Of a stretch of DNA of 64,000 nt, positions 25,007 to 33,182 are shown piece by piece. A program made the position numbers and the translations under genes. The DNA is from Intrasporangium calvum. GTDB taxonomy: Bacteria > Actinomycetota > Actinomycetes > Actinomycetales > Dermatophilaceae. Under the pieces are notes generated by a model, which was given only the letters and a program-made list of their open reading frames with translations, made no database searches and had not been told where the DNA came from. Location of the stretch: the NCBI RefSeq assembly GCF_028446585.1, contig NZ_JAPFQL010000012.1:18688-82687 (forward strand). The letters run 5' to 3'. How positions within the stretch are numbered: position 1 is the first letter of the stretch; each line of letters begins with the position of its first letter.

Positions 25007-26578
25007 ATGACTGAGCGGACCACTCGATCCGGATTGCCCCTGCAGGTCTACTACGACGCGTCCTCATCACCTGTGGGCGAAAACGTGCTTCGCCCCCCCG
25101 GCGAGGCACCCTTCGTCCGGGGAATCACTCCCGACGGCTATCGCTCGCAACCTTGGGTGATGGGTCAGTACGGTGGCTTCGGCACGCCGGAAGAGAGCAA
25201 CGAGCGTCTCAAGCAGATCATCGCGGCCGGCCAGACGGGGTTCAGCGTCGCGCTGGACCTACCTACCCAGATGGGCCTCGACTCGGACCACCCCTTGTCC
25301 CACGGGGAGGTCGGCAAAGTAGGCGTACCCATCGACAGCCTTCGAGACATCGAGATCTTGTTTGATGGCGTCGACCTCACGTCCCTCAGGCAGATCCGCA
25401 CCACGGCGAACGCCATTGGACACATCTGGTTGGCACTCATCGTCGCCCTGTGCGAGAAGAACGGCACGGACCCCAACGACATTGGGGTGCTCATCCAGAA
25501 TGACGTCCTGAAGGAGTACTTCGCCAGGGGCACCTACATCCACCCTCCTGAGGAGGGAATGCGCATCGTGGCAGACGTTATCGAGTACTGCGCGCACAAC
25601 CTGCCCAACTGGACGCCCGTAACCCTGAGCGGCTATCACATCCGAGAGGCCGGGGCGGACGCCGTACAGGAAGTCGCATTCAGTATCGCCAATGGGATTG
25701 CCTACCTCGAAGCGGCCATTGACAAGGGCCTCAGCGTCGACTCAGTCGCGCCATCACTGTTCACCTTCCTCTCGACCAACATTGACTTCTTGGAGGAGGT
25801 AGCCAAGTTCCGCGCGGCCCGCCTCACCTGGGCTCGCGTGATATCAGAGCGCTTTGCGGCGCAGGATCCCCGGAGCGGAGCGCTACGGATCTTTGCCTTC
25901 ACGGCGGGTTCCTCGCTGACTGCACAGCAACCCCTCAACAATGCTGTGCGCACCGCGCTGGAATCACTCGCAGCGGTACTCGGCGGGGTTCAGACGCTTC
26001 ACGTCTCGGGCTACGACGAGGCTCTCGGGGTGCCGACGAAGGAAGCCGCGATGCTGGGGCTTCGAACGCAGCAAGTCATTCTCGAGGAGAGCGGCGTAGC
26101 AGGCGTGGCCGACGCCCTTGGAGGGAGCTGGGCCATCGAGTCCCTGACAACGCAGCTGGCCGAGCGGATCTGGGCGGAACTGGAAAAGATCGATGCCATG
26201 GGCGGAGCGCTCACGTGCATTCACAATGGCTACTTCGCCGGCGAACTATCTGAAGGAGCTTACCGGTTCCAGCTCGATGTCGAGTCTGGACGAACTCCGA
26301 TCGTGGGCGTGAACGTCCATCGCGAGGACTCATCAGAGCCCGTTCGTCCCTTCAGCGTTGACAGGTCAGGAGAGGACTCGAAGGTCGCCGGGCTCGCCAC
26401 GCTTCGCACTGAACGTGACGCGGACGTCGTTGCCGAGGCCATCGCCCGCCTGCAGTCGGATGCGCGGAGCGGGGCCAACCTCATCCCCGCCACGATTCAG
26501 GCAGTCAAGGCTTACGCCACCGTGGGGGAGATTACTGAAGCACTCACAGCGGTCTTCGGCCGCCACCAACCAACCTGA
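25007..26578 (+). CDS. Acyl-CoA mutase large subunit (methylmalonyl-CoA mutase family), divergent
   Basis: A 523-residue mutase barrel without a B12 domain, shorter at the N-terminus than IcmA/MutB by about 30 residues. By eye, Tyr55, Arg174, Tyr210 and His211 match Tyr89, Arg207, Tyr243 and His244 of Propionibacterium MutB. This is as in carboxyl-substrate mutases and unlike IcmA (Phe/Gln). However, PTQMGLDSD resembles IcmA/HcmA rather than the THRGYDSD of MutB. The CoA-threading segment before Tyr55 (TPDGYRSQPWVMGQ) has lost the conserved Arg, Thr and Arg residues. It rearranges an acyl-CoA with adenosylcobalamin, but the substrate is uncertain. It should pair with the B12 subunit at 17648. 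Confidence 0.88.
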   Translation: MTERTTRSGLPLQVYYDASSSPVGENVLRPPGEAPFVRGITPDGYRSQPWVMGQYGGFGTPEESNERLKQIIAAGQTGFSVALDLPTQMGLDSDHPLSHGEVGKVGVPIDSLRDIEILFDGVDLTSLRQIRTTANAIGHIWLALIVALCEKNGTDPNDIGVLIQNDVLKEYFARGTYIHPPEEGMRIVADVIEYCAHNLPNWTPVTLSGYHIREAGADAVQEVAFSIANGIAYLEAAIDKGLSVDSVAPSLFTFLSTNIDFLEEVAKFRAARLTWARVISERFAAQDPRSGALRIFAFTAGSSLTAQQPLNNAVRTALESLAAVLGGVQTLHVSGYDEALGVPTKEAAMLGLRTQQVILEESGVAGVADALGGSWAIESLTTQLAERIWAELEKIDAMGGALTCIHNGYFAGELSEGAYRFQLDVESGRTPIVGVNVHREDSSEPVRPFSVDRSGEDSKVAGLATLRTERDADVVAEAIARLQSDARSGANLIPATIQAVKAYATVGEITEALTAVFGRHQPT

Positions 26579-26608
26579 TCGTCAGCTGCCAGGCGAGAGC
26601 CGGGGGAA

Positions 26609-26707
26609 GTGTCCTCAGGCGAATGGCACCGCGTCGCTCACCATCACTTGTCGCAGCTGCTCCGCTATGCCTGGGCGCCGCCCACGGATCGACGACCCAC
26701 ATCATGA
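26609..26707 (+). pseudogene. Short coding-like remnant between mutase and LuxR genes
   Basis: A 32-codon frame from GTG 26609 to TGA 26707 reads SGEWHRVAHHHLSQLL and ends PPTDRRPTS. It has no ribosome site at proper spacing and overlaps the LuxR 3' end by six bases. It could be the tail of a lost gene at the island edge. I recognise no family and confidence is low. Confidence 0.15.
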
Positions 26708-27466
26708 ATGCCGGGAACGTCCCACCACGGCGGCTCTGCTGACGGCACCCGTCTTCGCGTAGATGTGCTCGAGGTGCTTCTTCACCGTGCTCGGCGCGAT
26801 CCAGAGGACCGCGGCGATCTGTGCGTTGGTCTTGCCCTCCGCGAGGAGCTCGGCGATCTGGCTCTCCCTCGGCGTCAGGACCGAGTAGGCATCGAGGCTG
26901 GCCTCGTTGTCGAGTTCCTGCAGCGCCTCGGCGAGTCGCCTGCGCAGGGCGGCGTGCGCTTCGAGCCGATAGAGGTGCGGCCGAAGGGCTTCGAGGACAA
27001 CGCGGTCGCGCTCTGAGAAGTCCCTGGCACCGAGTCGCCGGAACAGGACGAAGGAGCGGAGCTGCGGTCGGGCCGAGGGCAGCCCGAGGTCCAGCACGTG
27101 CTCGAGCCCGGCCGGCTTGAAGTAGTCGCGGAACACCGGCAGCTCGACGAAGCTGCGTCGACCGATCAGGTCGGAGGTCCTCACCGCCTCGAGGTCTCCC
27201 GTCCGCTCTCGATAGGCGAGGGTCGGGCAGGGGCCGTGGCGCCAGTAGCCGTCGGGATCGTCATCCTCGTCGGCACCGAACCCGATTTCCACGGTGAAGA
27301 TCTGGGCTCTGGGGTCGAGTTCCTGGTACGTGATGGCGTCGCAGGGCACGACGTCCATCAGCCTCCTGACGAGCTCCAGTGGGTACGGCTCGTCGAAGTC
27401 CAGCTCACCGACGTCGCCCACGAAGTCGAGGAGGGACTCGAGATCGCTCCGTGCCAGGTAGGTCAT
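26702..27466 (-). CDS. LuxR-type HTH transcriptional regulator
   Basis: A 254-residue regulator with a C-terminal LuxR/FixJ DNA-binding domain: LTPRESQIAELLAEG, TNAQIA and STVKKHLEHIYAKTG, residues about 196-245. The N-terminal 180 residues look like a GAF-like sensor with no phospho-acceptor domain, so it probably responds to a bound ligand. The ATG at 27466 has GGAGGGG five bases upstream, which is preferred over the TTG at 27484. It is divergent from the small secreted protein gene at 27585, its likely target. It marks the left end of the GC-richer part of the window. Confidence 0.87.
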   Translation of the reverse strand: MTYLARSDLESLLDFVGDVGELDFDEPYPLELVRRLMDVVPCDAITYQELDPRAQIFTVEIGFGADEDDDPDGYWRHGPCPTLAYRERTGDLEAVRTSDLIGRRSFVELPVFRDYFKPAGLEHVLDLGLPSARPQLRSFVLFRRLGARDFSERDRVVLEALRPHLYRLEAHAALRRRLAEALQELDNEASLDAYSVLTPRESQIAELLAEGKTNAQIAAVLWIAPSTVKKHLEHIYAKTGAVSRAAVVGRSRHS

Positions 27467-27584
27467 CGCTTCCCCTCCTGACAAAACATACGCCGAACGG
27501 CGAATACCCGCGGCAGTTCGGACTTTCTACGCTCGAAGTGGTGCCGCGCTTGCGACCCTCTTGATCCCAGAGAAAGGGAGCGCC

Positions 27585-27803
27585 ATGCGAAGGTTTCTCG
27601 TCTCACTGGCTGTTGGCGCCAGTCTCGTCCTGGTCGGCGCGTCGCCCGCCCTTGCGGACGCTCCGCTCTATCAGATGCTCCCCGACGCGGCGTGCAACGA
27701 CGGCACGGCGGCCGCGCGGATCATCTCCGGCAACCCGATTGTCCCCATGTACATGCGCCGGACCCCTGTCGGGTGCATGACCATGCCTGGCCTGCATCCC
27801 TGA
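27585..27803 (+). CDS. Small secreted protein of unknown function
   Basis: A 72-residue protein with a clear Sec signal peptide (MRRFLVSLAVGASLVLVG, cleavage after SPALA or ALA-DA). The mature part is about 47 residues, with two Cys that could form a disulfide. AAAGGGAG precedes the ATG at ideal spacing, so it is very probably translated. I recognise no family. It is divergent from the LuxR regulator and is followed by a strong hairpin repeat. A signalling peptide or envelope-associated factor controlled by LuxR is possible but not shown. Confidence 0.7.
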   Translation: MRRFLVSLAVGASLVLVGASPALADAPLYQMLPDAACNDGTAAARIISGNPIVPMYMRRTPVGCMTMPGLHP

Positions 27804-27835
27804 CGGGAGCGCGGCGACCGCGGGTGGGCGCGGTC

Positions 27836-27879
27836 CCAGCCCAGCGGCATACGGCATCGTCCGTATGCCGCTGGGCTGG
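27836..27879. repeat. Palindromic repeat, full hairpin copy (CAGCGGCATACG family)
   Basis: CCAGCCCAGCGGCATACGG (27836-27854) pairs perfectly with CCGTATGCCGCTGGGCTGG (27861-27879) around a 6-nt loop. It lies between the convergent small-protein and ABC-F genes, where it could serve as a bidirectional terminator. It is the leftmost of at least a dozen copies of the same core in this window. Confidence 0.85.
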
Positions 27880-27898
27880 CTTCCAGAGTCCCCTGCGG

Positions 27899-29536
27899 TC
27901 AGCGACGGGTGACCTGACCGGCTTCGACGTGCCAGCGCTGGTCGAGGTGGACGTTCTCGAGGAGGCGCCGGTCGTGGGAGACGAGCAAGAGGGTGCCGTC
28001 GTAGGAGTCGAGGGCCTGCTCGAGCTGCTCGATGGCGGGCAGGTCGAGGTGGTTGGTCGGCTCGTCGAGGACGAGGAGGTTGACCCCGCGCGCCTGGAGC
28101 AGCGCCATGGCGGCCCGGGTGCGCTCGCCCGGTGAGAGGCGCGACACGAGGCTCTTCACCTGGTCGGCGCGCAGGCCGAACTTCGCCAGCAGCGTGCGGC
28201 GGTCCGCGGGCGCCAGGTCGGGCACGGCCTCCCCGAACGCGTCACCCAGGGTCAGGTCCTCCCGCAGACCCGTCCGCGCCTGGTCGATCTCGCCGACGGC
28301 GACGCTCGCCCCGAGTGCAGCGGACCCGGCGTCCGGAGACAAGCGCCCGAGCAGGAGCCGCAACAGCGTCGTCTTGCCGGCCCCGTTCGGACCGGTGATC
28401 CCGATCCGGGAGCGCGCCTCGACCTGCAGCGACACGGGCCCCAGCTCAAACCCCCCGAGCCGCACGCTCGCCTCGTTGAGCGTCGCGACGACGGAGCTCG
28501 ACCGCGGCGCGGCCCCGATGGAGAACTGCAGCACCCACTCCTTGCGCGGCTCCTCGACGACGTCCAGCCGGGCGATCCGTGACTCCATCTGGCGCACCTT
28601 GCGGGCCTGCTTCTCGGCGGAGTCCGTGGCGGCGGCGCGGCGGATCTTGTCGTTGTCGGGGCTCTTGCGCATCGCGTTGCGCACGCCCTTGCTGCTCCAC
28701 TCGCGCTGGGTGCGGGCCCGGGACTCGAGGTCGGCCTTGGTGTCGGCGTACTGCTCGTAGGCCTCCCGGGCATGCCGCCGCGCCACCGCCCGCTCCTGCA
28801 GGTAGGACTCGTAGCCGCCGTCGTGGACCATGACGGAGTTCTGCGCGAGGTCGAGCTCGACGATGCGCGTGACGCACCGGCTGAGGAACTCACGGTCGTG
28901 CGAGACGAGCACCGCTCCGCCCCGCAACCCGCGGACGAACGACTCGAGTCGCTCGAGCCCGGCGAGGTCGAGGTCATTGGTCGGCTCGTCGAGCAGCACG
29001 TTGTCGAACCGGCTGAGCAGCAGCGCCGCGAGCGCCGCGCGGGCGGCCTGACCACCCGAGAGTGCCGTCATCAGGGCATCGGGGCCGACGTCGAGCCCGA
29101 GCTCCCCCAGCATCGGCGGGATCCGGTCCTCGAGGTCGGGAGCCCCACTGGCAAGCCAGTGCTCCAGCGCCACCGCATAGGTCTCGTCGGCCGCAGGACT
29201 GCCGCTGCCGAGACCAGCAGCCGCCGCCTCCATCGTCGCCGTCGCGGCAGCCGCTCCGGTCCGTCGACTGATGTAGCCCGCCACCGTCTCCCCCGGCACC
29301 CGCTCGTGCTCCTGCGGCAGCCACCCGACGAACGCATCGGACGGCGCCGTCATCACCGCCCCGGCCAGCGGAGCGGCCACGCCGGCCAAGATACGGAGCA
29401 GGGTCGTCTTGCCCGCACCGTTGGCGCCCACCACCCCGACGACATCACCGGGGGCGACCGTCAGGTCGAGGTGCTCGAAGAGGGTGCGATGGGCATGCCC
29501 TCCGGAGAGGTCCTTGGCCACAAGAGTCGCACTCAC
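27899..29536 (-). CDS. ABC-F family ATPase (ribosome-associated)
   Basis: A 545-residue soluble tandem-ABC protein. First domain: Walker A GANGAGKTT, signature LSGGQAAR, Walker B LLDEPTNDLD. Second domain: GPNGAGKTT, LSPGERTR, VLDEPTNHLD. There is no membrane segment, and a long charged linker carries the inter-domain arm. ABC-F proteins act on the ribosome E site. The linker (RNAMRKSPDNDKIRR, EEPRKEWVL) resembles actinobacterial resistance-type members such as TlrC/OleB, so antibiotic protection is possible though housekeeping use is equally likely. GTG 29536 starts VSATLVAKDL; the 81-codon upstream extension lacks family similarity. Confidence 0.88.
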   Translation of the reverse strand: MSATLVAKDLSGGHAHRTLFEHLDLTVAPGDVVGVVGANGAGKTTLLRILAGVAAPLAGAVMTAPSDAFVGWLPQEHERVPGETVAGYISRRTGAAAATATMEAAAAGLGSGSPAADETYAVALEHWLASGAPDLEDRIPPMLGELGLDVGPDALMTALSGGQAARAALAALLLSRFDNVLLDEPTNDLDLAGLERLESFVRGLRGGAVLVSHDREFLSRCVTRIVELDLAQNSVMVHDGGYESYLQERAVARRHAREAYEQYADTKADLESRARTQREWSSKGVRNAMRKSPDNDKIRRAAATDSAEKQARKVRQMESRIARLDVVEEPRKEWVLQFSIGAAPRSSSVVATLNEASVRLGGFELGPVSLQVEARSRIGITGPNGAGKTTLLRLLLGRLSPDAGSAALGASVAVGEIDQARTGLREDLTLGDAFGEAVPDLAPADRRTLLAKFGLRADQVKSLVSRLSPGERTRAAMALLQARGVNLLVLDEPTNHLDLPAIEQLEQALDSYDGTLLLVSHDRRLLENVHLDQRWHVEAGQVTRR

Positions 29537-29696
29537 GAGGCGCCAGCCTAGGCGACTCGCCCGACCCGGAAGGCTCACTCCTACGAGCAGCGTCGGGTCC
29601 GGACGAGTCCCTCGGCACAAACCGAAGCATTTTGGCCCGGATGTCGTCCTCGCCTGATATGTGTTGCTCCGACGTCGGACGCGAAAGGGCAACAAC

Positions 29697-30413
29697 GTGG
29701 CACAGGGGACAGCCGAACCTGCAGGTGTAATCGTGAAGGCGGGGGACCGGCTGCAGAAGCTCGTCATGACAGCCGTCACCGACGGCGTGGGCCCCGTGAC
29801 CGGGTCCGTCGCTTACGCCATCAGCAGGCTACCCAAGACCGCGACGACGCACTCTTTCGCCAGCGGAGACAGCGGCGCGCCTCCCACGATCTTCTCCGGC
29901 GCTGGAGGGCCAGACGCAGAGGCCGCCATCCGCCGCATCATCCGCGAGTCACAGCTGACCGCCGGATCCAACGGATTCCTCACAGGTCTGGGCGGATTCA
30001 TCACGATGCCAGTCTCGATCCCCGCGAACGTGGCGGGAAACCTGGTCATCAACGCACGCATGGTGGGGGCGATCGCCTACCTGCGCGGGTACTCGCTGGA
30101 GGACCCGTTCGTGCGCTCGATGCTCCCTCTGGTGGTGGCGGGAAGCAGCGCCCAGTCCGCCGCCGCGGCCCTCGGGCTCAAGGTCGGTGAGCAACTCAGC
30201 AGAAGGGCCATCGCCAAGGTATCGGTCGAGACGATCCGGTCCATCAACAAGAAGGTCGGCTTCTACCTCGTCGCCAAGTACGGCACTCAGCGCGCCGCCT
30301 TCACCCTCACCAAGGTGGTACCTGGTGTCAGCGCCCTCGTGGGAGGCGCCATCGATGCGACGCTCACGACCTCGATCGGCAAAGTGGCCAAGCGGGTCTT
30401 CCCCATTTCCTGA
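29697..30413 (+). CDS. EcsC family protein
   Basis: A 238-residue protein with hydrophobic helices typical of the EcsC family: GFLTGLGGFITMPVSIPANVAGNLVINARMV-type segments and ALVGGAIDATLT near the C-terminus. EcsC proteins are poorly understood and were first found next to an ABC exporter in Bacillus. GTG 29697 has AAAGGG eight bases upstream. A DUF4230 gene follows 27 bp later on the same strand with its own AAGGAG, so the two are probably co-transcribed. Function is unknown. Confidence 0.8.
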   Translation: MAQGTAEPAGVIVKAGDRLQKLVMTAVTDGVGPVTGSVAYAISRLPKTATTHSFASGDSGAPPTIFSGAGGPDAEAAIRRIIRESQLTAGSNGFLTGLGGFITMPVSIPANVAGNLVINARMVGAIAYLRGYSLEDPFVRSMLPLVVAGSSAQSAAAALGLKVGEQLSRRAIAKVSVETIRSINKKVGFYLVAKYGTQRAAFTLTKVVPGVSALVGGAIDATLTTSIGKVAKRVFPIS

Positions 30414-30440
30414 GCACAAACCCTCAATCAAGGAGTCGGA

Positions 30441-31061
30441 GTGGCATCTTCACGTCTGCGCGGAGTGGCGCGCGTCATCGGTGGGGCGCTGGTGGGCGCG
30501 CTGGCCCTGATCGGAATCGCAGGGGCCATGGGCTGGCTGCCGTTCCAGACCCGCACCACGGACCACAGCCAGCCCGTCCTCCTGCAGTCCATCCAGAACC
30601 TGAGCCAGTACCACGCCGCGGTGGGGACCTTCGAGGTCGTCGTCGACGTCGAGGACGACGTCAACTGGGTGCCGGACTTCATCGCGGGAGAGCGGTCACT
30701 CTTCGTCGCACACGGCACCGTCAACGCCTACGTCGACTTCTCCGACCTCGCCGGCGACGACCTCACCCTGTCGGAGGACGGCAAAGCGGTGACCGTCCGG
30801 ATCCCGGAGCCGCAGCTCGACAAGCCGAATCTCGACATGGAGCGGACGCGGCTCTTCTCGCAGGACCGCGGCATCTACAACCGCCTCAAGGACGCGATCT
30901 CACCCAAGGACCAGCAGAAGGTCTATCTCCTCGCGGAGCAGAAGATCGCCGCCGCGGCCGCGGAGTCCGAGCTGCGCGCCCAGGCTGCGGTCAACACGAA
31001 GCAGAGCCTCACGGAGCTCTTCAACTCACTGGGGCTGACCGCCACCATCGAGCAGGGCTGA
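30441..31061 (+). CDS. DUF4230 membrane-anchored protein
   Basis: A 206-residue protein with one N-terminal membrane anchor (residues about 12-30) and the DUF4230 extracytoplasmic domain (SIQNLSQYHAAVGTFEVVVD onward), ending in a helical tail rich in Ala and Glu. GTG 30441 has AAGGAG seven bases upstream. The family has no known function. It probably forms a small envelope operon with EcsC, and its stop lies four bases from that of the convergent DoxX-like gene. Confidence 0.82.
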   Translation: MASSRLRGVARVIGGALVGALALIGIAGAMGWLPFQTRTTDHSQPVLLQSIQNLSQYHAAVGTFEVVVDVEDDVNWVPDFIAGERSLFVAHGTVNAYVDFSDLAGDDLTLSEDGKAVTVRIPEPQLDKPNLDMERTRLFSQDRGIYNRLKDAISPKDQQKVYLLAEQKIAAAAAESELRAQAAVNTKQSLTELFNSLGLTATIEQG

Positions 31062-31065
31062 GCGC

Positions 31066-31461
31066 TCAGTCCAGCAGCAGGCTGAGTCCCGCGCCCACGA
31101 GCCAGACGTCCTTGGCCAGCGCCGTGCCCGCTTGGGTAGGTTTGATGCTGCCCTCCTCGCGCATCCCCGGCGTCTGCATGTAGACGCTGAGCAGCCCGCC
31201 ACCGAACGCCGTGAGCGCCGCCCCCGCCAACCGTGACGGCACGAACGGCGCGAGCAGCGCGACCCCGAGGGCCACCTCGGCGCTCGACAGCAGCTTGGCG
31301 AACTCGGTAGCGTCCATCTGCTTCATGGAGCCGGGGAGCGTCACGGAGGCCATCCCGTGCAGCCCCTCGGCGGCCTCACCTTGGAGGCCACGCTTCCCGA
31401 GACCGGAGTTGAGGATGAACGCGCCCGTCGCGAGGCGCAGGGGCAGGTGGCTCAGTTTCAT
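31066..31461 (-). CDS. DoxX-like small membrane protein
   Basis: A 131-residue protein with three to four hydrophobic segments: ATGAFILNSGLGK, ALGVALLAPFVPSRLAGAAL and WLVGAGLSLLL. The DoxX/SURF4-like layout fits it, but no redox Cys pair is present. Related proteins sit in quinone or redox complexes; no specific role can be inferred. It is convergent with DUF4230, with a four-base gap that leaves little room for a terminator. The ATG at 31461 is the natural start. Confidence 0.65.
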   Translation of the reverse strand: MKLSHLPLRLATGAFILNSGLGKRGLQGEAAEGLHGMASVTLPGSMKQMDATEFAKLLSSAEVALGVALLAPFVPSRLAGAALTAFGGGLLSVYMQTPGMREEGSIKPTQAGTALAKDVWLVGAGLSLLLD

Positions 31462-31508
31462 ATGCCCCTAGTTACCCGCTCGACGACCCGCTACACACCA
31501 GACGCTGC

Positions 31509-31530
31509 TGTATGCCGCTGAGCTCGCTTC
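31509..31530. repeat. Half copy of the CAGCGGCATACG-family repeat
   Basis: TGTATGCCGCTGAGCTCGCTTC matches the right arm of the hairpins at 27861 and 40098 with one T-for-C and one A-for-G change. It lies between DoxX and PucR. No left arm is present. Confidence 0.7.
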
Positions 31531-31547
31531 GGCACCTAGGCACGGTT

Positions 31548-33164
31548 TCAGCGGGGCGAGCTTGGCGAGGTCTTGGCTCCTATCCGGAATCCGCTGCCGC
31601 CAGAGCGCAGGCGCCAGGCCAGTACTGCGGCGTGCAGCGTGGTCCGAGACATCGGATCGAGCAGGTCGAGGTCGATCAGCTCCGCGAGACGCGCGAGACG
31701 GGAGTAGAGGGTCTGCCGCTGTACGCCCAGCGCCGCGGCCGCGCCTCGCTTGTTACCGCCCGCTGCGAGATACGCCTCGAGCGTGGGCAGCAGTGGCGCG
31801 CTCCGGCGCGCGTCATGCTCCAGCACACGTCTCAGGGTCCGGTCCACCAGCTGGTCGATTGCCCCCGTGGGCAGTCCCCGTGCAAGGAGGATGGCCAACG
31901 CAAGGTCGGTGGTGGACAGGACGGGACAGCCCTCTCCGGCCGCGTGCGGCCATGCCGGGCTCACCCCCAGCCCCTCCCGCACTTCCCCGACAGCGCCGTG
32001 CAGCATGCCGAGGTCGGCCACTGCTGGACCGATCACGATCGCGCGCACGCGTCCACCAGAAGTGTGGATGGCGGCGTCACACGTGTCCACGAGCAGCGCT
32101 CGGCCGGCCTGAGGGGAGCCACCGGGCACCGCCGCCAGGACCAGCACCCCCTGGTCGAGCTCACTCGCGATGGCCGACCCCAGGTTGCGACGCAGAGCCG
32201 CCTCGACCGAGGCAGCGGCTAGCGACGGTTCGACATGAGCCACGTCGAGTCCGGCGACGGCGACCTGCTGCCCGGCACGCAGGGTCATGCCGGCCCGACG
32301 CGCCAGTTCCTCCAGCGCCCCCGAATGCGGCGTGACCGAGCCACTGATGGCGTGGATGAAGGACCGACGGGCCAGCCCGCGCGTCGTCGTCGCGGCGTCG
32401 GTCCGCAGGAGCATGACCGCCACGAGCGAGGCAGCCCGGTGCAACAGGGCCGGCGCGTCCCGCCCAGCCCGCGCGTCGCCGACCAGGCGCCCCCAGACTC
32501 GTCCCCCGACGACGACGTCGGCCTCCAGCGACGAGCCGGCTGGAGAGGGCCCGGCCGGCAGCTCAGCGATCGGGCGCAAACCTGGCACGGACGGCGACTC
32601 CGCAATGAGCCCGCCTCGACTGTCGAGCAGGCGCAGGGCGCATCCGACGTGCACCGAGGCCGAGCGCAACAGCGCCTCGACCGTCGTCCCGCCGAGGATC
32701 TGCGCCAGCAGGTCGTCGGCGAGCAGGTCAACGGCTCGGGCCCGACGAAGACGCGACGATACGAGCAGCTCATGAACGGCCTCGGTGACCTCGACGAAGG
32801 GCACCACCGAGTGCATCGCGACGAGGGCCAGGCCGCGGTCCCGGGCCTGCTGCACAAGAGGTGGCGGCATGCGTTCGAACGGGCGCCCCAGCTCGAGGCA
32901 CAAGCCGGCCGCGCCGCGGTCGGCGAGCGAGTCGACATAGTTCCGCAGCCGCTCAGGGCTGGCACCCACCAGACCGAGCCCGGTCGTGAGCAGCAGTTCG
33001 TCGCCTCTGAGGAGCGGACCGATCTCGTAGATCTCGGAGGTGTGCACCCATCTGACGCGCCGTTGCGCCGTCTCCACCGGGGTGACCAGCTCAGGGCGGG
33101 CGGCCACGACGACGTCCAGGTCCAAGATCTCCGCCACTGTCAGGGCGTCCGGCCGCATGAGCAT
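31548..33164 (-). CDS. PucR-family transcriptional regulator
   Basis: A 538-residue regulator. The N-terminal PucR ligand domain (about 5-125, LTVAEILDLDVVVAARPELV) is followed by a CdaR GGDEF-like middle region and a C-terminal HTH_30 (YLAAGGNKRGAAAALGVQRQ, about 465-510). PucR controls purine catabolism in Bacillus, and relatives sense nucleobases or gamma-amino acids. It is divergent from the BMP transporter and cytosine deaminase operon, which it most likely controls through the palindrome at 33183-33197. ATG 33164 is preceded by GAGAG. Confidence 0.88.
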   Translation of the reverse strand: MLMRPDALTVAEILDLDVVVAARPELVTPVETAQRRVRWVHTSEIYEIGPLLRGDELLLTTGLGLVGASPERLRNYVDSLADRGAAGLCLELGRPFERMPPPLVQQARDRGLALVAMHSVVPFVEVTEAVHELLVSSRLRRARAVDLLADDLLAQILGGTTVEALLRSASVHVGCALRLLDSRGGLIAESPSVPGLRPIAELPAGPSPAGSSLEADVVVGGRVWGRLVGDARAGRDAPALLHRAASLVAVMLLRTDAATTTRGLARRSFIHAISGSVTPHSGALEELARRAGMTLRAGQQVAVAGLDVAHVEPSLAAASVEAALRRNLGSAIASELDQGVLVLAAVPGGSPQAGRALLVDTCDAAIHTSGGRVRAIVIGPAVADLGMLHGAVGEVREGLGVSPAWPHAAGEGCPVLSTTDLALAILLARGLPTGAIDQLVDRTLRRVLEHDARRSAPLLPTLEAYLAAGGNKRGAAAALGVQRQTLYSRLARLAELIDLDLLDPMSRTTLHAAVLAWRLRSGGSGFRIGAKTSPSSPR

Positions 33165-33182
33165 GGACCACTCTCACCGACT

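Noticed and set aside
25007..26578. Isobutyryl-CoA mutase identity
   Set aside because: The Phe and Gln that mark IcmA are Tyr55 and Arg174 here, so a simple ICM call is unsafe.
27899..29536. ABC exporter ATPase
   Set aside because: There is no membrane domain or adjacent permease; the tandem layout with long linker is ABC-F.
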